Origin: RGIG4079 sp045646905
Lineage (GTDB): Bacteria; Bacteroidota; Bacteroidia; Bacteroidales; Muribaculaceae
NCBI GenBank assembly: GCA_045646905.1
Contig: JAZRLP010000017.1
Coordinates: 1 to 64,000 of the forward strand
Direction: 5' to 3'
Length of the DNA stretch: 64,000 nucleotides
Part shown: one piece after another, positions 33,767-42,425 of the stretch
Layout of the letters: each line of letters opens with the position of its first letter
How positions within the stretch are numbered: position 1 is the first letter of the stretch
Made by a program: the position numbers and the translations under genes
Notes under the pieces: generated by a model
Told to the model about the DNA's origin: nothing
The model's input: the letters and a program-made list of their open reading frames with translations, nothing else
Databases searched by the model: none

Positions 33767-34849
33767 TCAAAATTGAGGATTACCCTTTAATGGAATGAAA
33801 ACTTTTATAAAGTTAATTCCGGTGTAAGAATTCCCTATTTTTTTTAGTTTATAGTCATTAATAGTTGATAGAATTTTTGCAATAGTCTTTTCATTGAGTG
33901 CGTCAGATGCAATCTTTGTTAATATGAGATTTGAACATATTACTTGTCCTGATTTGTCAACTACAATTTCGGCAACTCCAAAATTATCTAATTTATTTAG
34001 AATTAAAACCGAATTGTCAATGCATTTGTTTATTTTAAGATTTAAATCTGTAATGTAATTTTCTTTAAGTATTTCATCAGAATAAATCGCGTTGGTGCTA
34101 GTATTCGCGTATTTTTCGTTAAGATTATCTCCTTTATCGATATAATATTTTACGCGACTATCTTTGATATATTCGGTTTTGAGTTGGGGCTCAAAATAAT
34201 TATATTTTCTATTATAAATATTAGATAACCCTTGATTTAGTAGGTTGATTAATTTAGGGATGTTTTTTTGTGGGTCTTTGAGTTTTGAACTTTTTGTGTA
34301 GTCTAAATCTTGATAAATTATGACTGATTTCCCTATATAATTAGTGGGATTAATGATTGATATATCGATTTGGCAGCTCCATTTGTCTTTTTGAGGATTG
34401 TAACTTAATGTTATGGCAAAAAGACTTCTAGAAGAAATTAATTTTTTATAAGAGATATATTCATTTTCTTTACTTAATCGTAATTTTGTGGTGTTTTTAT
34501 GGATATCTTCGAGTATATTTATTATTGATTTTACATCATCATAAGACATAGATATTCCTAGAGAGGAAATAGCATCTGAAATGTTTAATTTAAGATAATA
34601 GTCTTTTGAAGGACTATTTAACGGGTAATGCTCAAAAAGTGAAATATTGATGTTGCCAATTGTGCCTATTTCAGAGAATACTTTAGTAACCATTGGTGAT
34701 TCTTGAATTGAATCGGGTAATGATTTTAAAAACATGTTATAATTTTCACTTTCGCTGATTTCTGCGTAAATAGAATCATTTACTCCTGAAATTTGTGCGT
34801 TTGCGATAAATGAAATAGTGGCAAATAGAATTAAAAATATCTTTTTCAT
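33767..34849 (-). CDS. Secreted protein of unknown function with TonB-like C-terminus
   Basis: A 360-residue exported protein with signal peptide MKKIFLILFATISFIANAQ. The body is AT-rich and full of Asn, Ile, Lys and Ser, and no family is recognisable. The last 75 residues (NFGVAEIVVDKSGQVICSNL and following) resemble the 'G-x-h-x-x-x-h-D-x-x-G-x-h' strand pattern of TonB C-terminal domains, which are also used in non-TonB secreted proteins. This similarity is faint. The gene stands alone and faces asd tail to tail. It is probably accessory, judging by its base composition. Confidence 0.6.
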   Translation of the reverse strand: MKKIFLILFATISFIANAQISGVNDSIYAEISESENYNMFLKSLPDSIQESPMVTKVFSEIGTIGNINISLFEHYPLNSPSKDYYLKLNISDAISSLGISMSYDDVKSIINILEDIHKNTTKLRLSKENEYISYKKLISSRSLFAITLSYNPQKDKWSCQIDISIINPTNYIGKSVIIYQDLDYTKSSKLKDPQKNIPKLINLLNQGLSNIYNRKYNYFEPQLKTEYIKDSRVKYYIDKGDNLNEKYANTSTNAIYSDEILKENYITDLNLKINKCIDNSVLILNKLDNFGVAEIVVDKSGQVICSNLILTKIASDALNEKTIAKILSTINDYKLKKIGNSYTGINFIKVFIPLKGNPQF

Positions 34850-34920
34850 GTTGTAGAAGGTTGTAATTAAATAAAGATATACAAATATACTAATTTTATT
34901 TTAAACCCCAATAAACGACT

Positions 34921-34951
34921 CACGCCCGAGAGCGAGAGGCTGTCGGGCGTG
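34921..34951 (-). terminator. Terminator of the glucan operon
   Basis: CACGCCCGA (34921-34929) and TCGGGCGTG (34943-34951) are perfectly complementary with a 13-base loop. It lies 29 bases past the stop codon of the GH57 gene. Confidence 0.75.
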
Positions 34952-34979
34952 AATGGTGAAATATTATTCTATTGCGAAT

Positions 34980-36467
34980 TTATTTCTTTGTTGCTGCTTT
35001 TTTCTTTGCAGGCGCTTTGGCTGCTGGTTTTTCGGCAGGTTCGGCTTTCTTTGTTGCACATTTTTTTGTTGCACATTTTTTTGCAGCAGGCTTTTTAGCA
35101 GGAGCAGGAGTAGCTTCTTCGGCTTCGGCTTTTGCCAATGCTTCGCGCAATTTGTGCTCTTCGTTGAAGTGTTCAATGTTTTTGCGCATTGAGGTCAACT
35201 CTTTGTTGAGTGCTTCAATTTCTCGTGCTTGGTTGCGAATAGTTGTAAGCAATGCGTTCAACTCTTCGTTTTCGATTGAAAGAGGATATTGTTCTTCTAC
35301 ACGCACGATGAAGTCGGCAAGCACATTCATGTAGTTAGTGAACGCTTGGAATGGAGTTTCATAGGGAGAGAAGTGGCTATGCACAGCGCCGTCGCTACCA
35401 TGGCGTGTTGACATATAGAAGAAGTGGTCGCTTGCTTGGAGGTAGTTCCAGTCTTGCTTAATGCGACGGTCATCGCATAGGCGTACGCGTTCGGCTACCG
35501 AATAAAGTTTGTTGAATGCTTCATTTTGCAATTTGTTACCGAGCCAAGCCGAGGTGTCGCGAGCTTCGTCGGCCCAAGAGATTGGGTGCATCACGCTCAA
35601 TTCGCCCACAGGCTTGATTTTTGATATTGCTTCGCTTGGAGTAATGAAGTCAATGCCAGCCTCGGCAGCAAAGCGAGGAAGTGCTTCGAGGAATTGGAAG
35701 ATGCCTGTTTCGCGACCTTGCATTTCGCCAAATGTTTCAAGGTTCATAAACAAGTTCACGATTTGTTCTTCTTGAGGAGTTTCGGCAATCCAATTGATAT
35801 ATTTTTCGGCAGTCAATGGGTAAGCATCCCACTCAAAATTGCTGAAACGGAATGCGATATCATCGCTGAGTTTAGAGTTTTTCAACAACATTTTGAGTTT
35901 AGGAGCCGATGCTGCTGAATATACATAGTTGGGCGATTTCCAACCAAGGATGTGTTTAGCACCTTCGGTGATAACACCTTTATATCCCATAGCAGCGATT
36001 TGAGGAGCGAGGTCGTCGCAATAAATCAACTCGGTGTTGCGGAATACTTTAGGTTTAACACCAAATAGGTCGTTGAGTTTCTTTTCGTGGTCTTTCACTT
36101 GAGCCATAAATTCTTCGGGCTCGGTGAGAGATGAAAGAGAGTGTGCATAGGTTTCGGCGAGGAACTCAACTTTGCCAGTGTCGGCGAGTTTTTTGAGAAG
36201 GTCGATAAATTCGGGCACATATTGCTCGCATTGTTCGAGAGCCACACCTGTGATTGAGATAGCACATTTAAATTTGCCTTTACCTTCTTGAATCATATTG
36301 AGCAATGTTTCAGCGGCAGGCATATAGCTACGATATGCTATGCGAGAGATGATGTCATCGTTAGCAAAATCGTCATAATAGTAGTGGTCGTTACCAATAT
36401 CAAAGAAACGATAGCGTTTCAAGCGAAATGGCTGATGAATCTGGAAATAAAAACAGATTGCTTTCAT
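34980..36467 (-). CDS. GH57 family alpha-amylase/glucan hydrolase with basic tail
   Basis: A 495-residue glycoside hydrolase of family 57. It begins AICFYFQIHQPFRLKRYRFF, where the 'FQIHQP' strand is the family's first conserved motif, and continues with LAETYAHSLSSL and the FRNTELIYCDDLAPQIAAMG segment. WDAYPLTAEKY lies before the last conserved block NLFMNLETFGEMQ. It probably trims or branches alpha-1,4 glucans inside the cell. The last 45 residues are an unstructured Ala-Lys-Pro tail (AKKPAAKKCATKKCATKKAE and onward), like the tail of histone H1-type proteins. It is the third gene of an operon with a GT4 synthase and a debranching enzyme. No signal peptide is visible, so it acts in the cytoplasm. 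Confidence 0.88.
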   Translation of the reverse strand: MKAICFYFQIHQPFRLKRYRFFDIGNDHYYYDDFANDDIISRIAYRSYMPAAETLLNMIQEGKGKFKCAISITGVALEQCEQYVPEFIDLLKKLADTGKVEFLAETYAHSLSSLTEPEEFMAQVKDHEKKLNDLFGVKPKVFRNTELIYCDDLAPQIAAMGYKGVITEGAKHILGWKSPNYVYSAASAPKLKMLLKNSKLSDDIAFRFSNFEWDAYPLTAEKYINWIAETPQEEQIVNLFMNLETFGEMQGRETGIFQFLEALPRFAAEAGIDFITPSEAISKIKPVGELSVMHPISWADEARDTSAWLGNKLQNEAFNKLYSVAERVRLCDDRRIKQDWNYLQASDHFFYMSTRHGSDGAVHSHFSPYETPFQAFTNYMNVLADFIVRVEEQYPLSIENEELNALLTTIRNQAREIEALNKELTSMRKNIEHFNEEHKLREALAKAEAEEATPAPAKKPAAKKCATKKCATKKAEPAEKPAAKAPAKKKAATKK

Positions 36468-36504
36468 AATCTATATTGTTTTGTTATGTATTTTACGGTG
36501 TTGA

Positions 36505-37773
36505 TTAATAATTATAATAGCTTAATACCTTGCGATATATGTCAATAACTTTGGCTCCGGCTTTATCCCAAGTGATTTGGTTCACTTCATAAAGACCATC
36601 TTCGCGAAGTTGTTCATACATTGCCGGATAGGTTACAATCGAGTTGATGGCATCGGCCATTGCGTCGATATCCCAGTAGTCGGTTTTGATTACATTGCTG
36701 AGGATTTCGGCACAGCCCGATTGTTTTGATATAATCGATGGCACACCCATCTGCATTGCTTCGAGAGGTGAGATACCAAATGGCTCTGAAACCGATGGCA
36801 TGATGTACACATCCGATGCTTTAAGCATTTCATATACTTGTTTGCCTTTTTGGAATCCAGGGAAGTGGAAACGGTCAGAGATGCCACGCTCGGCAGCAAG
36901 TGCTATCATTTTATCCATCATGTCGCCACTACCAGCCATTACGAAACGCACATTGTGGTTGTTTTTCAATACCTTTGCAGCTGCTTCTACAAAGTATTCG
37001 GGACCTTTCTGCATAGTGATACGACCGAGGAAGGTAACCACTTTTTCTTTTGGTTTATTGGCTGTTACGGCAAGTAATTCGGGACTTAATGGCTCAACTG
37101 CATTGTGCACGGTGGTAACCTTTGCTGGGTCGATGCCATATTTTTCAATTACGGTGCGACGAGTGAGGTCGCTCACGGTGATAATATGGTCGGCGTGGTG
37201 CATACCATCGAGCTCGATGCCAAACACTGTGGGGTTCACATTGCCACGCGAGCGGTCAAAGTCGGTTGCGTGAACATGAATCACCAATGGCTTGCCTGTC
37301 ACTTGCTTTGCGTGAATGCCAGCAGGGTAGGTGAGCCAGTCGTGAGAGTGAATGATGTCAAACTCTTCGGTGCGAGCAATCACACCTGCCATTGTAGAGT
37401 AATTATTAATCTCTTCGAGTAGATTTTCGGGGTAGCGTCCCGAGAATTCGATACATCCAAGGTCGTTGGTGCGCATATAGTTAAAGTCGGCATAGATATT
37501 ATCTCTCAAACGGAAATAATAGTCGGGATCCATGAGGTGCCCAATGCGACCTTCGACATATTCGCGATTTACATCACGCCATGCAACTGGCACTTGTGAT
37601 GCGCCAACGATTTTTGCAAATGTGCGTTCTTCATCGCCATGAGGTTTGGGGATGACAAACGTGATATCCATATCGCCACACTCCCACATACCCTTGGTGA
37701 GACCATAGCTGGCAGTTCCAAGACCGCCGAGGATGTGAGGTGGAAATTCCCACCCAAACATTAATGCTTTCAT
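36505..37773 (-). CDS. GT4 glycosyltransferase, probable glycogen synthase
   Basis: A 422-residue retaining glycosyltransferase of the GT-B fold. The start KALMFGWEFPPHILGGLGTA resembles the KTGGL glucan-binding loop of glycogen/starch synthases. The C-terminal domain has TFLGRITMQKGPEYFVEAA, VMAGSGDM and the catalytic E-x7-E stretch SEPFGISPLEAMQMG. Flanked by a debranching enzyme and a GH57 amylase, it most likely extends alpha-1,4-glucan from a nucleotide-glucose, as in the Bacteroides glycogen operon. Length fits the short bacterial type rather than GlgA of 480 residues. It starts 29 bases after the debranching gene and ends 37 bases before the GH57 gene. Confidence 0.85.
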   Translation of the reverse strand: MKALMFGWEFPPHILGGLGTASYGLTKGMWECGDMDITFVIPKPHGDEERTFAKIVGASQVPVAWRDVNREYVEGRIGHLMDPDYYFRLRDNIYADFNYMRTNDLGCIEFSGRYPENLLEEINNYSTMAGVIARTEEFDIIHSHDWLTYPAGIHAKQVTGKPLVIHVHATDFDRSRGNVNPTVFGIELDGMHHADHIITVSDLTRRTVIEKYGIDPAKVTTVHNAVEPLSPELLAVTANKPKEKVVTFLGRITMQKGPEYFVEAAAKVLKNNHNVRFVMAGSGDMMDKMIALAAERGISDRFHFPGFQKGKQVYEMLKASDVYIMPSVSEPFGISPLEAMQMGVPSIISKQSGCAEILSNVIKTDYWDIDAMADAINSIVTYPAMYEQLREDGLYEVNQITWDKAGAKVIDIYRKVLSYYNY

Positions 37774-37802
37774 AATCTATATGTCGGTAATATGTTGAGT
37801 GA

Positions 37803-39746
37803 TTAAATGGTTAATTTTTTAAGAGTGCGCAATGTGCGAAGCACTTCGGCTACATTAGTTGCATGCGATATCGCGCCACGGCCGGCAAATGGTGGGTTGC
37901 CGTCGTATAATTGCGACAACGAGCCGATACATCCTTGCGACATTTCATCTTCAAAGCCTATGAGCATGCGGTCGATATATGATACACCGCTCATGCCGAA
38001 GACACGGAGATAAGCATCGGCATAGAATCCCATCAACCATGGACGGGCAGGGCCATTGTGGAGTGAGATTTCGCGATCCTCGGGAGAGCCAAGGTAGAAC
38101 GGACGATATCCATAGCTGCGAGGCGAAAGTGTGCGCAAACCCTTTGGAGTGAGCAATTCGCGAGTAGCAACATCGAGCACGCGCTTGCGTTGACGACGGT
38201 CGAGTGGCGAATAGTCGAGCCCTACGGCGATAACCATGTTGGGGCGCACCGATGGGTCGGCATATGTGCCAGTTACATAGTCATATAGATAGCCATAGTC
38301 GTTGAGGAATGTGTCAATAAATGGTTGACTGATTTTCTCAACTTGAGCCATGCACTTGTCGTGGAATTCTTGGCGAGTCTCATCGTTTTCGCATAATGTT
38401 GCAGCAAAGCGCAATGCGTTATACCACAATGCATTAAACTCTACAAGATAGCCTGTGCGAGGAACTACAGGTTTGCCCCACATCATTGAGTTCATCCACG
38501 ACACAGGTGTTGAGGTGCCTATAGTTGACACCATGCAGTTTTCATCGACTTGCAAGTTGGGGTGATTGTTGTCGAGAATATAGTTGATAATTTTTTCAAC
38601 CAATTCCATATACACCTCGTGAGCGGCATCGGTGCTAATGCTTTTAGCATATTGTTGTATAGCCCATATAGCCCATAGAGGGATATCGGGAAGGTCAATG
38701 CCATGAATGCGGGCGCTCAATTCGCCAGTTTCCATGAATTTTATGAGCTCGGCACTTGCTGTAGCCATGATTGACTCAAAGTCATCTTTGTGGTCAATGG
38801 CGAGTGTGGTGCCTGGGAGCGACATGAAAGTGTTGCGAGCCAACACTGTGCCCCATGGATAACCCGAAAGGATGAAATCGCCCTCGTTCTCTTTTAGATA
38901 GAACTGTTTTGCCGCATTTTTCAAACAATTGAAGAAACTTGAACGGCATGTGCGCGATGCGATTTCTTTTTCATACATTTTGTTGAGCGAACGAGGCGAT
39001 ACCTCTTCAACCCCAGCCGAGAAGATGATTGATTCGCCCTTCTTAATGGGGACTTCGAAATAGCCTGGCACCCAAAGATCTTCGGTGTAGGGCACTCCTC
39101 GCTCAAGGTCTTTTACATATTCAATGTCTTTATACCAGTGAGGATCGTTTACCCATTTGGGCTTGTGGCTAAATTGCATGTAGAGAGTGGGGTAGCCGTT
39201 GTATAGACAACTTGCTATGCCATTGGGGACTTCATTGCAAGCCGTGTTGAGGCTTGAGTTGGCAATACACAATTCGTTTGACTCGCGGAATGCCAAGAAC
39301 GGACGGAATTGCAATGTAGTGGGCGAATGCGCTTCGACCAATGTATAGCGAATTAAAATGCGATTTTCGTATGATATGAAAATCTTCTCTTTGGTAAGAA
39401 TTACGCCACCTACACGATATGTAGTGCGAGGCACACTTTCGCAGTCAAACTCGCGAATATACTTGTGCCCATTGGGGCTATAAACCCCACCTTGATAACG
39501 ATGTAAGCCTAGATTAAATGGAGCACCATGTTGTATCACTGTTTCATCAAGCGATGACAACAACACATGAGGCTTATTTCCCATCTCTGCAATGGGAATC
39601 ACCAGAAGTCCATGTTGTTTACGGGTGTTACAACCCACAACACTCGTACAGTGATATGCACCCGATTGGTTGGTGCGAAGCATCTCTTTGGGTAGAGATT
39701 GCTCCAAGTTAATCATAAGGTTTTTATCAAACTTAAGATAACTCAT
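37803..39746 (-). CDS. Glycogen debranching enzyme
   Basis: A 647-residue amylo-alpha-1,6-glucosidase type enzyme. The N-terminal beta domain (about 1-240) has NQSGAYHCTSVVGCNTRKQHG and HGLLVIP. The C-terminal (alpha/alpha)6 catalytic domain (about 290-640) has WFN-like SGYPWGTVLARNTFMSLPG, ARIHGIDLPDIPLWAIWAIQ and the repeated FYLGSPEDREISLHNGPARP block. It removes 1,6-branch stubs from glycogen. It is the first gene of the three-gene glucan operon, so the promoter should lie in 39747-39900, where no clear TAnnTTTG is found. No signal peptide is seen, so it is cytoplasmic. Confidence 0.9.
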   Translation of the reverse strand: MSYLKFDKNLMINLEQSLPKEMLRTNQSGAYHCTSVVGCNTRKQHGLLVIPIAEMGNKPHVLLSSLDETVIQHGAPFNLGLHRYQGGVYSPNGHKYIREFDCESVPRTTYRVGGVILTKEKIFISYENRILIRYTLVEAHSPTTLQFRPFLAFRESNELCIANSSLNTACNEVPNGIASCLYNGYPTLYMQFSHKPKWVNDPHWYKDIEYVKDLERGVPYTEDLWVPGYFEVPIKKGESIIFSAGVEEVSPRSLNKMYEKEIASRTCRSSFFNCLKNAAKQFYLKENEGDFILSGYPWGTVLARNTFMSLPGTTLAIDHKDDFESIMATASAELIKFMETGELSARIHGIDLPDIPLWAIWAIQQYAKSISTDAAHEVYMELVEKIINYILDNNHPNLQVDENCMVSTIGTSTPVSWMNSMMWGKPVVPRTGYLVEFNALWYNALRFAATLCENDETRQEFHDKCMAQVEKISQPFIDTFLNDYGYLYDYVTGTYADPSVRPNMVIAVGLDYSPLDRRQRKRVLDVATRELLTPKGLRTLSPRSYGYRPFYLGSPEDREISLHNGPARPWLMGFYADAYLRVFGMSGVSYIDRMLIGFEDEMSQGCIGSLSQLYDGNPPFAGRGAISHATNVAEVLRTLRTLKKLTI

Positions 39747-39899
39747 TATTAGTATTTTATTGTTAGATGTTTAGTGTTAAGGTATTAATCTACGAAATTC
39801 GCAATTTTTTTTCAATTTAGCAAACTTTTCTTCAACTATTTGCCCATTTCACGCTTTTTGTTTTATTAATTCGAGCATTTGAGCCATTTTCTAACCTTA

Positions 39900-39938
39900 G
39901 CGACTTTGGAGCTCGTAGGTTCGACTCCCCCAGTGGCA
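39900..39938 (+). other. tRNA-like 3' fragment
   Basis: The segment contains GTAGGTTCGACTCC, matching the tRNA T-loop/B-box GGTTCGAnTCC, followed 7 bases later by an acceptor-like AGTGGCA. The flanking T-stem does not pair properly and no D-arm or anticodon arm can be drawn upstream. A decayed tRNA or an attachment-site remnant is the likeliest reading. The rest of 39747-40172 shows only AT-rich noncoding sequence. Confidence 0.3.
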
Positions 39939-40079
39939 AATTTATTACAATCAAGAATATGTGAAAAAATACCCCTAATTTTTGTCAATTTCAACATTAA
40001 AAAACTCAAAAACTCTCTTTTTTAGCGCTTTTTTGTCAATTATTTGTGTTAAAATTGTGGGTAATTCAAAAAAAAGTAC

Positions 40080-40087
40080 GATATTTG
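40080..40087 (+). promoter_or_regulatory. -7-like box of the HU gene
   Basis: GATATTTG agrees with TAnnTTTG at all but one of its fixed positions and lies 85 bases before the ATG. A weak TTG lies about 22 bases upstream. The long AT-rich leader is typical of HU genes. Confidence 0.35.
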
Positions 40088-40172
40088 CAGTTGCAAAATT
40101 CGGAAATACATCGAAAAAACGGTATAACGATTTGCAAATCAACGAAATTAACTAATTAAAAAAATAACTACA

Positions 40173-40445
40173 ATGACTAAAGCTCAAATCGTAAACGAAA
40201 TTTCAAAGTCAACAGGCATTGAAAAAGCTAATGTGCTTGAAACTGTTGAAAAATTTATGGAAGTTGTTAAGGACTCACTCGCAAACGGCGAAAATGTATA
40301 TTTGAGAGGTTTCGGTAGCTTCATCGTAAAAACTCGCTCACAAAAAACCGCTCGCAACATCTCTAAAAACGAAACTATCATCATCCCTGAACACAAAATC
40401 CCAGCTTTCAAACCTGCTAAAGTGTTCATGGAAGAAGTTAAATAA
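40173..40445 (+). CDS. HU-family DNA-binding protein
   Basis: A 90-residue histone-like protein that bends and compacts DNA. It has the full HU pattern: TKAQIVNEISKSTGIEKANV at the dimerising helix, VYLRGFGSFIVKTR as the beta core, then the DNA-binding arm with SQKTARNISKNETIIIPEH and the closing PAFKPAKVFMEEVK. The arm's 'ARNISKNE' form is common in Bacteroidota. Length is standard. The 29-residue ribosomal protein follows after 50 bases. High lysine and simple codon use suggest strong expression. Confidence 0.95.
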   Translation: MTKAQIVNEISKSTGIEKANVLETVEKFMEVVKDSLANGENVYLRGFGSFIVKTRSQKTARNISKNETIIIPEHKIPAFKPAKVFMEEVK

Positions 40446-40495
40446 TATATAAGAGACAATAAACTTTATTTTTTAACCCTATAAATTAGCGTAAA

Positions 40496-40585
40496 ATGCC
40501 AAGCGGAAAGAAAAGAAAAGGTCATAAAATGGCCACTCACAAGCGCAAAAAACGTCTAAGAAAGAATCGTCACAAAAAGAAATAA
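40496..40585 (+). CDS. 29-residue COX24/AURKAIP1-type ribosomal protein
   Basis: A very short gene, ATG to TAA over 90 bases. The product begins MPSGKKRKGHKMATHKRKKR and ends with LRKNRHKKK, so more than half of it is Lys, Arg or His. Bacteroidota carry this exact small protein, known as the AURKAIP1/COX24 domain protein, the relative of the mitochondrial small-subunit protein mS38 and of mycobacterial bS22. It probably binds 16S rRNA near the decoding site. A hairpin terminator follows at 40625-40667. The HU gene upstream may be cotranscribed. Confidence 0.88.
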   Translation: MPSGKKRKGHKMATHKRKKRLRKNRHKKK

Positions 40586-40624
40586 TATCGAACGTTTCTT
40601 TCTGTAATTAGAAAACGCTATACG

Positions 40625-40667
40625 AAGAACAAACTTGATGTGGCACAACGCATGATGGTTTGTTCTT
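40625..40667 (+). terminator. Hairpin after the small ribosomal protein gene
   Basis: AAGAACAAAC (40625-40634) pairs perfectly with GTTTGTTCTT (40658-40667) around a 23-base loop, and TTTTTT follows nearby. It lies inside the upstream extension of the RNase gene frame, so it favours the later RNase start at 40715. A smaller hairpin, GGGGAA/TTCCCC, follows at about 40679-40699. Confidence 0.6.
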
Positions 40668-40714
40668 TGTGTGTTTTTTGGGGAAATGTAAATTCCCCTT
40701 TGTTTGAATCTAAA

Positions 40715-42337
40715 ATGAAAAGTGAACTCGTAGTAAATGTCCAACCGAGCGAAGTGTCAATAGCGCTGCTCGAAGATTCACGACTCGTTTCATTGCAAAA
40801 GGAGTCGAGGAATGTCTCGTATGCTGTGGGCGACATTTATCTGGCTAAAGTGAAAAAACTTATGCCCGGATTAAATGCCTCCTTTGTCAATGTGGGGCAT
40901 GAAAAAGACGCGTTTCTTCATTATTTAGATCTTGGTTCCCATTTCTCTTCCTACTTCCAGTTTGTTAAGCAACTGCTCGACGACAAAAAGCATGTGCCTG
41001 CGATTTCTAAAATGAAACTCTTGCCCGATATTGATAAACATGGCACTATTACCGATGTGATTCAACCGGGAACAGAGTTATTGGTACAAATTGTGAAAGA
41101 GCCCATCTCTACCAAGGGGCCACGACTCACTACCGAAATAACATTTACGGGGCGATACCTGGTGTTGATTCCTTTTTGCGACAAAATCTCAATATCGCAA
41201 AAAATTAAATCGACCGAAGAAAAACTTCGCCTACGCCAGCTCATAGGGAGCATCAAGCCTAAAAACTTCGGTGTAATCGTTCGCACATCGGCCGAGGGCA
41301 AAAGAGTTGCCGAACTCAATCATGAGTTAAAAACATTGCTCAAATGTTGGGAGGATACTATCGCAAAAGCTCAAAAAGTCGAAGCACCATCGCTTCTTTT
41401 TGAAGAAGAAAGTCGCATTGTGGGTGTGCTTCGCGACATTTTCAGCCCCACTTTTGAAAATGTGTATGTAAACGATGCCGACACGTTTGCTCAAATTTCA
41501 AAATATGTGAGCCTCATTGCGCCCGAACGCAAAGATATAGTGAAACTATATGAAGATGAGGTGCCCATTTTTGATAATTTCAATATCACGAAGCAGATTA
41601 AGTCATCGTTTGGGAAAACCGTTTCGTTCAAGTCGGGGGCATACATCATTATTGAGCACACCGAGGCTCTTACTGTTATCGATGTAAACTCGGGCAATCG
41701 CACCAAAGCAGGCACTGATCAAGAATCAAATGCTCTCGATGTAAACATGCGTGCAGCCGATGAGATAGCCCGTCAATTACGACTACGCGACATTGGTGGC
41801 ATTATCGTTATCGACTTCATCGATATGAATAAAGCCGAGCATCGACAACGCCTATATGAGCACATGAAAGAGGTGATGGCCAACGACCGCGCTCGTCATA
41901 ACATATTGCAGTTGAGCAAATTTGGGCTTATGCAAATCACTCGACAACGCGTGCGTCCGGCAATGGATATAACCACCACCGAGTCGTGCCCATCGTGCTA
42001 TGGCAAAGGAGAAGTGCAACCCTCATTATTGTTTACCGACACCCTTCACGAAAAAATCGAGTATCTAATCAAAGACCTCAAAGTGAAAGGATTTAAAATG
42101 TATGTGCATCCATTTGTTGATGCCTACATTAAGAAAGGAATCCTCTCGATTTATCGCCGCTGGAGATTGAAACTCGGATTCAGATTTAAAATTATTCCCG
42201 ACCAATCTCTCGCTTATCTTCAATATCGCGTGATAGACAAAAATGGTAACGAACTCGACCTCAAAGAGGAGAAAGACTTGGAAACATCATCGACCAAAAA
42301 CAAGTCAAAAACCAAGAATCGCAATCAAGAGGATTAA
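40715..42337 (+). CDS. rng: Ribonuclease E/G family endoribonuclease
   Basis: A 540-residue enzyme that cuts single-stranded RNA during rRNA maturation and mRNA decay. An S1 domain lies at the N-terminus (VGDIYLAKVKKLMPGLNASF). The catalytic RNase H/DNase I-like core has D323 in VIDVNSGN and D367 in VIDFIDM, the two magnesium aspartates. The zinc link is CPSC with C425 and C428. The short C-terminus marks RNase G rather than full RNase E. The ATG at 40715 (MKSELVVNVQPSE) was chosen because an earlier in-frame ATG at 40640 lies within a terminator hairpin. The gene converges on ferritin through a shared terminator. Confidence 0.93.
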   Translation: MKSELVVNVQPSEVSIALLEDSRLVSLQKESRNVSYAVGDIYLAKVKKLMPGLNASFVNVGHEKDAFLHYLDLGSHFSSYFQFVKQLLDDKKHVPAISKMKLLPDIDKHGTITDVIQPGTELLVQIVKEPISTKGPRLTTEITFTGRYLVLIPFCDKISISQKIKSTEEKLRLRQLIGSIKPKNFGVIVRTSAEGKRVAELNHELKTLLKCWEDTIAKAQKVEAPSLLFEEESRIVGVLRDIFSPTFENVYVNDADTFAQISKYVSLIAPERKDIVKLYEDEVPIFDNFNITKQIKSSFGKTVSFKSGAYIIIEHTEALTVIDVNSGNRTKAGTDQESNALDVNMRAADEIARQLRLRDIGGIIVIDFIDMNKAEHRQRLYEHMKEVMANDRARHNILQLSKFGLMQITRQRVRPAMDITTTESCPSCYGKGEVQPSLLFTDTLHEKIEYLIKDLKVKGFKMYVHPFVDAYIKKGILSIYRRWRLKLGFRFKIIPDQSLAYLQYRVIDKNGNELDLKEEKDLETSSTKNKSKTKNRNQED

Positions 42338-42371
42338 CGCAAAATCAACCTCACAACCCTCTTAAACTAAT

Positions 42372-42405
42372 AAAGGCGATGCTCATAGGTGAGCATCGCC
42401 TTTTT
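42372..42405. terminator. Perfect 14-bp bidirectional terminator
   Basis: AAAGGCGATGCTCA (42372-42385) and TGAGCATCGCCTTT (42390-42403) are exactly complementary with a TAGG loop and T tails on both strands, between rng and the ferritin gene. Confidence 0.9.
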
Positions 42406-42425
42406 GCTATATAGGGTAATTAAAA

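Noticed and set aside
34953..35334. Phe/Cys-rich plus-strand frames opposite the GH57 tail
   Set aside because: They are the complement of the Ala/Lys/Pro tail codons and lack any start signal.
40640..40714. Longer N-terminus of the RNase G protein
   Set aside because: This stretch carries a terminator-like hairpin and the MKSELVVNV start at 40715 matches how RNase G proteins usually begin.
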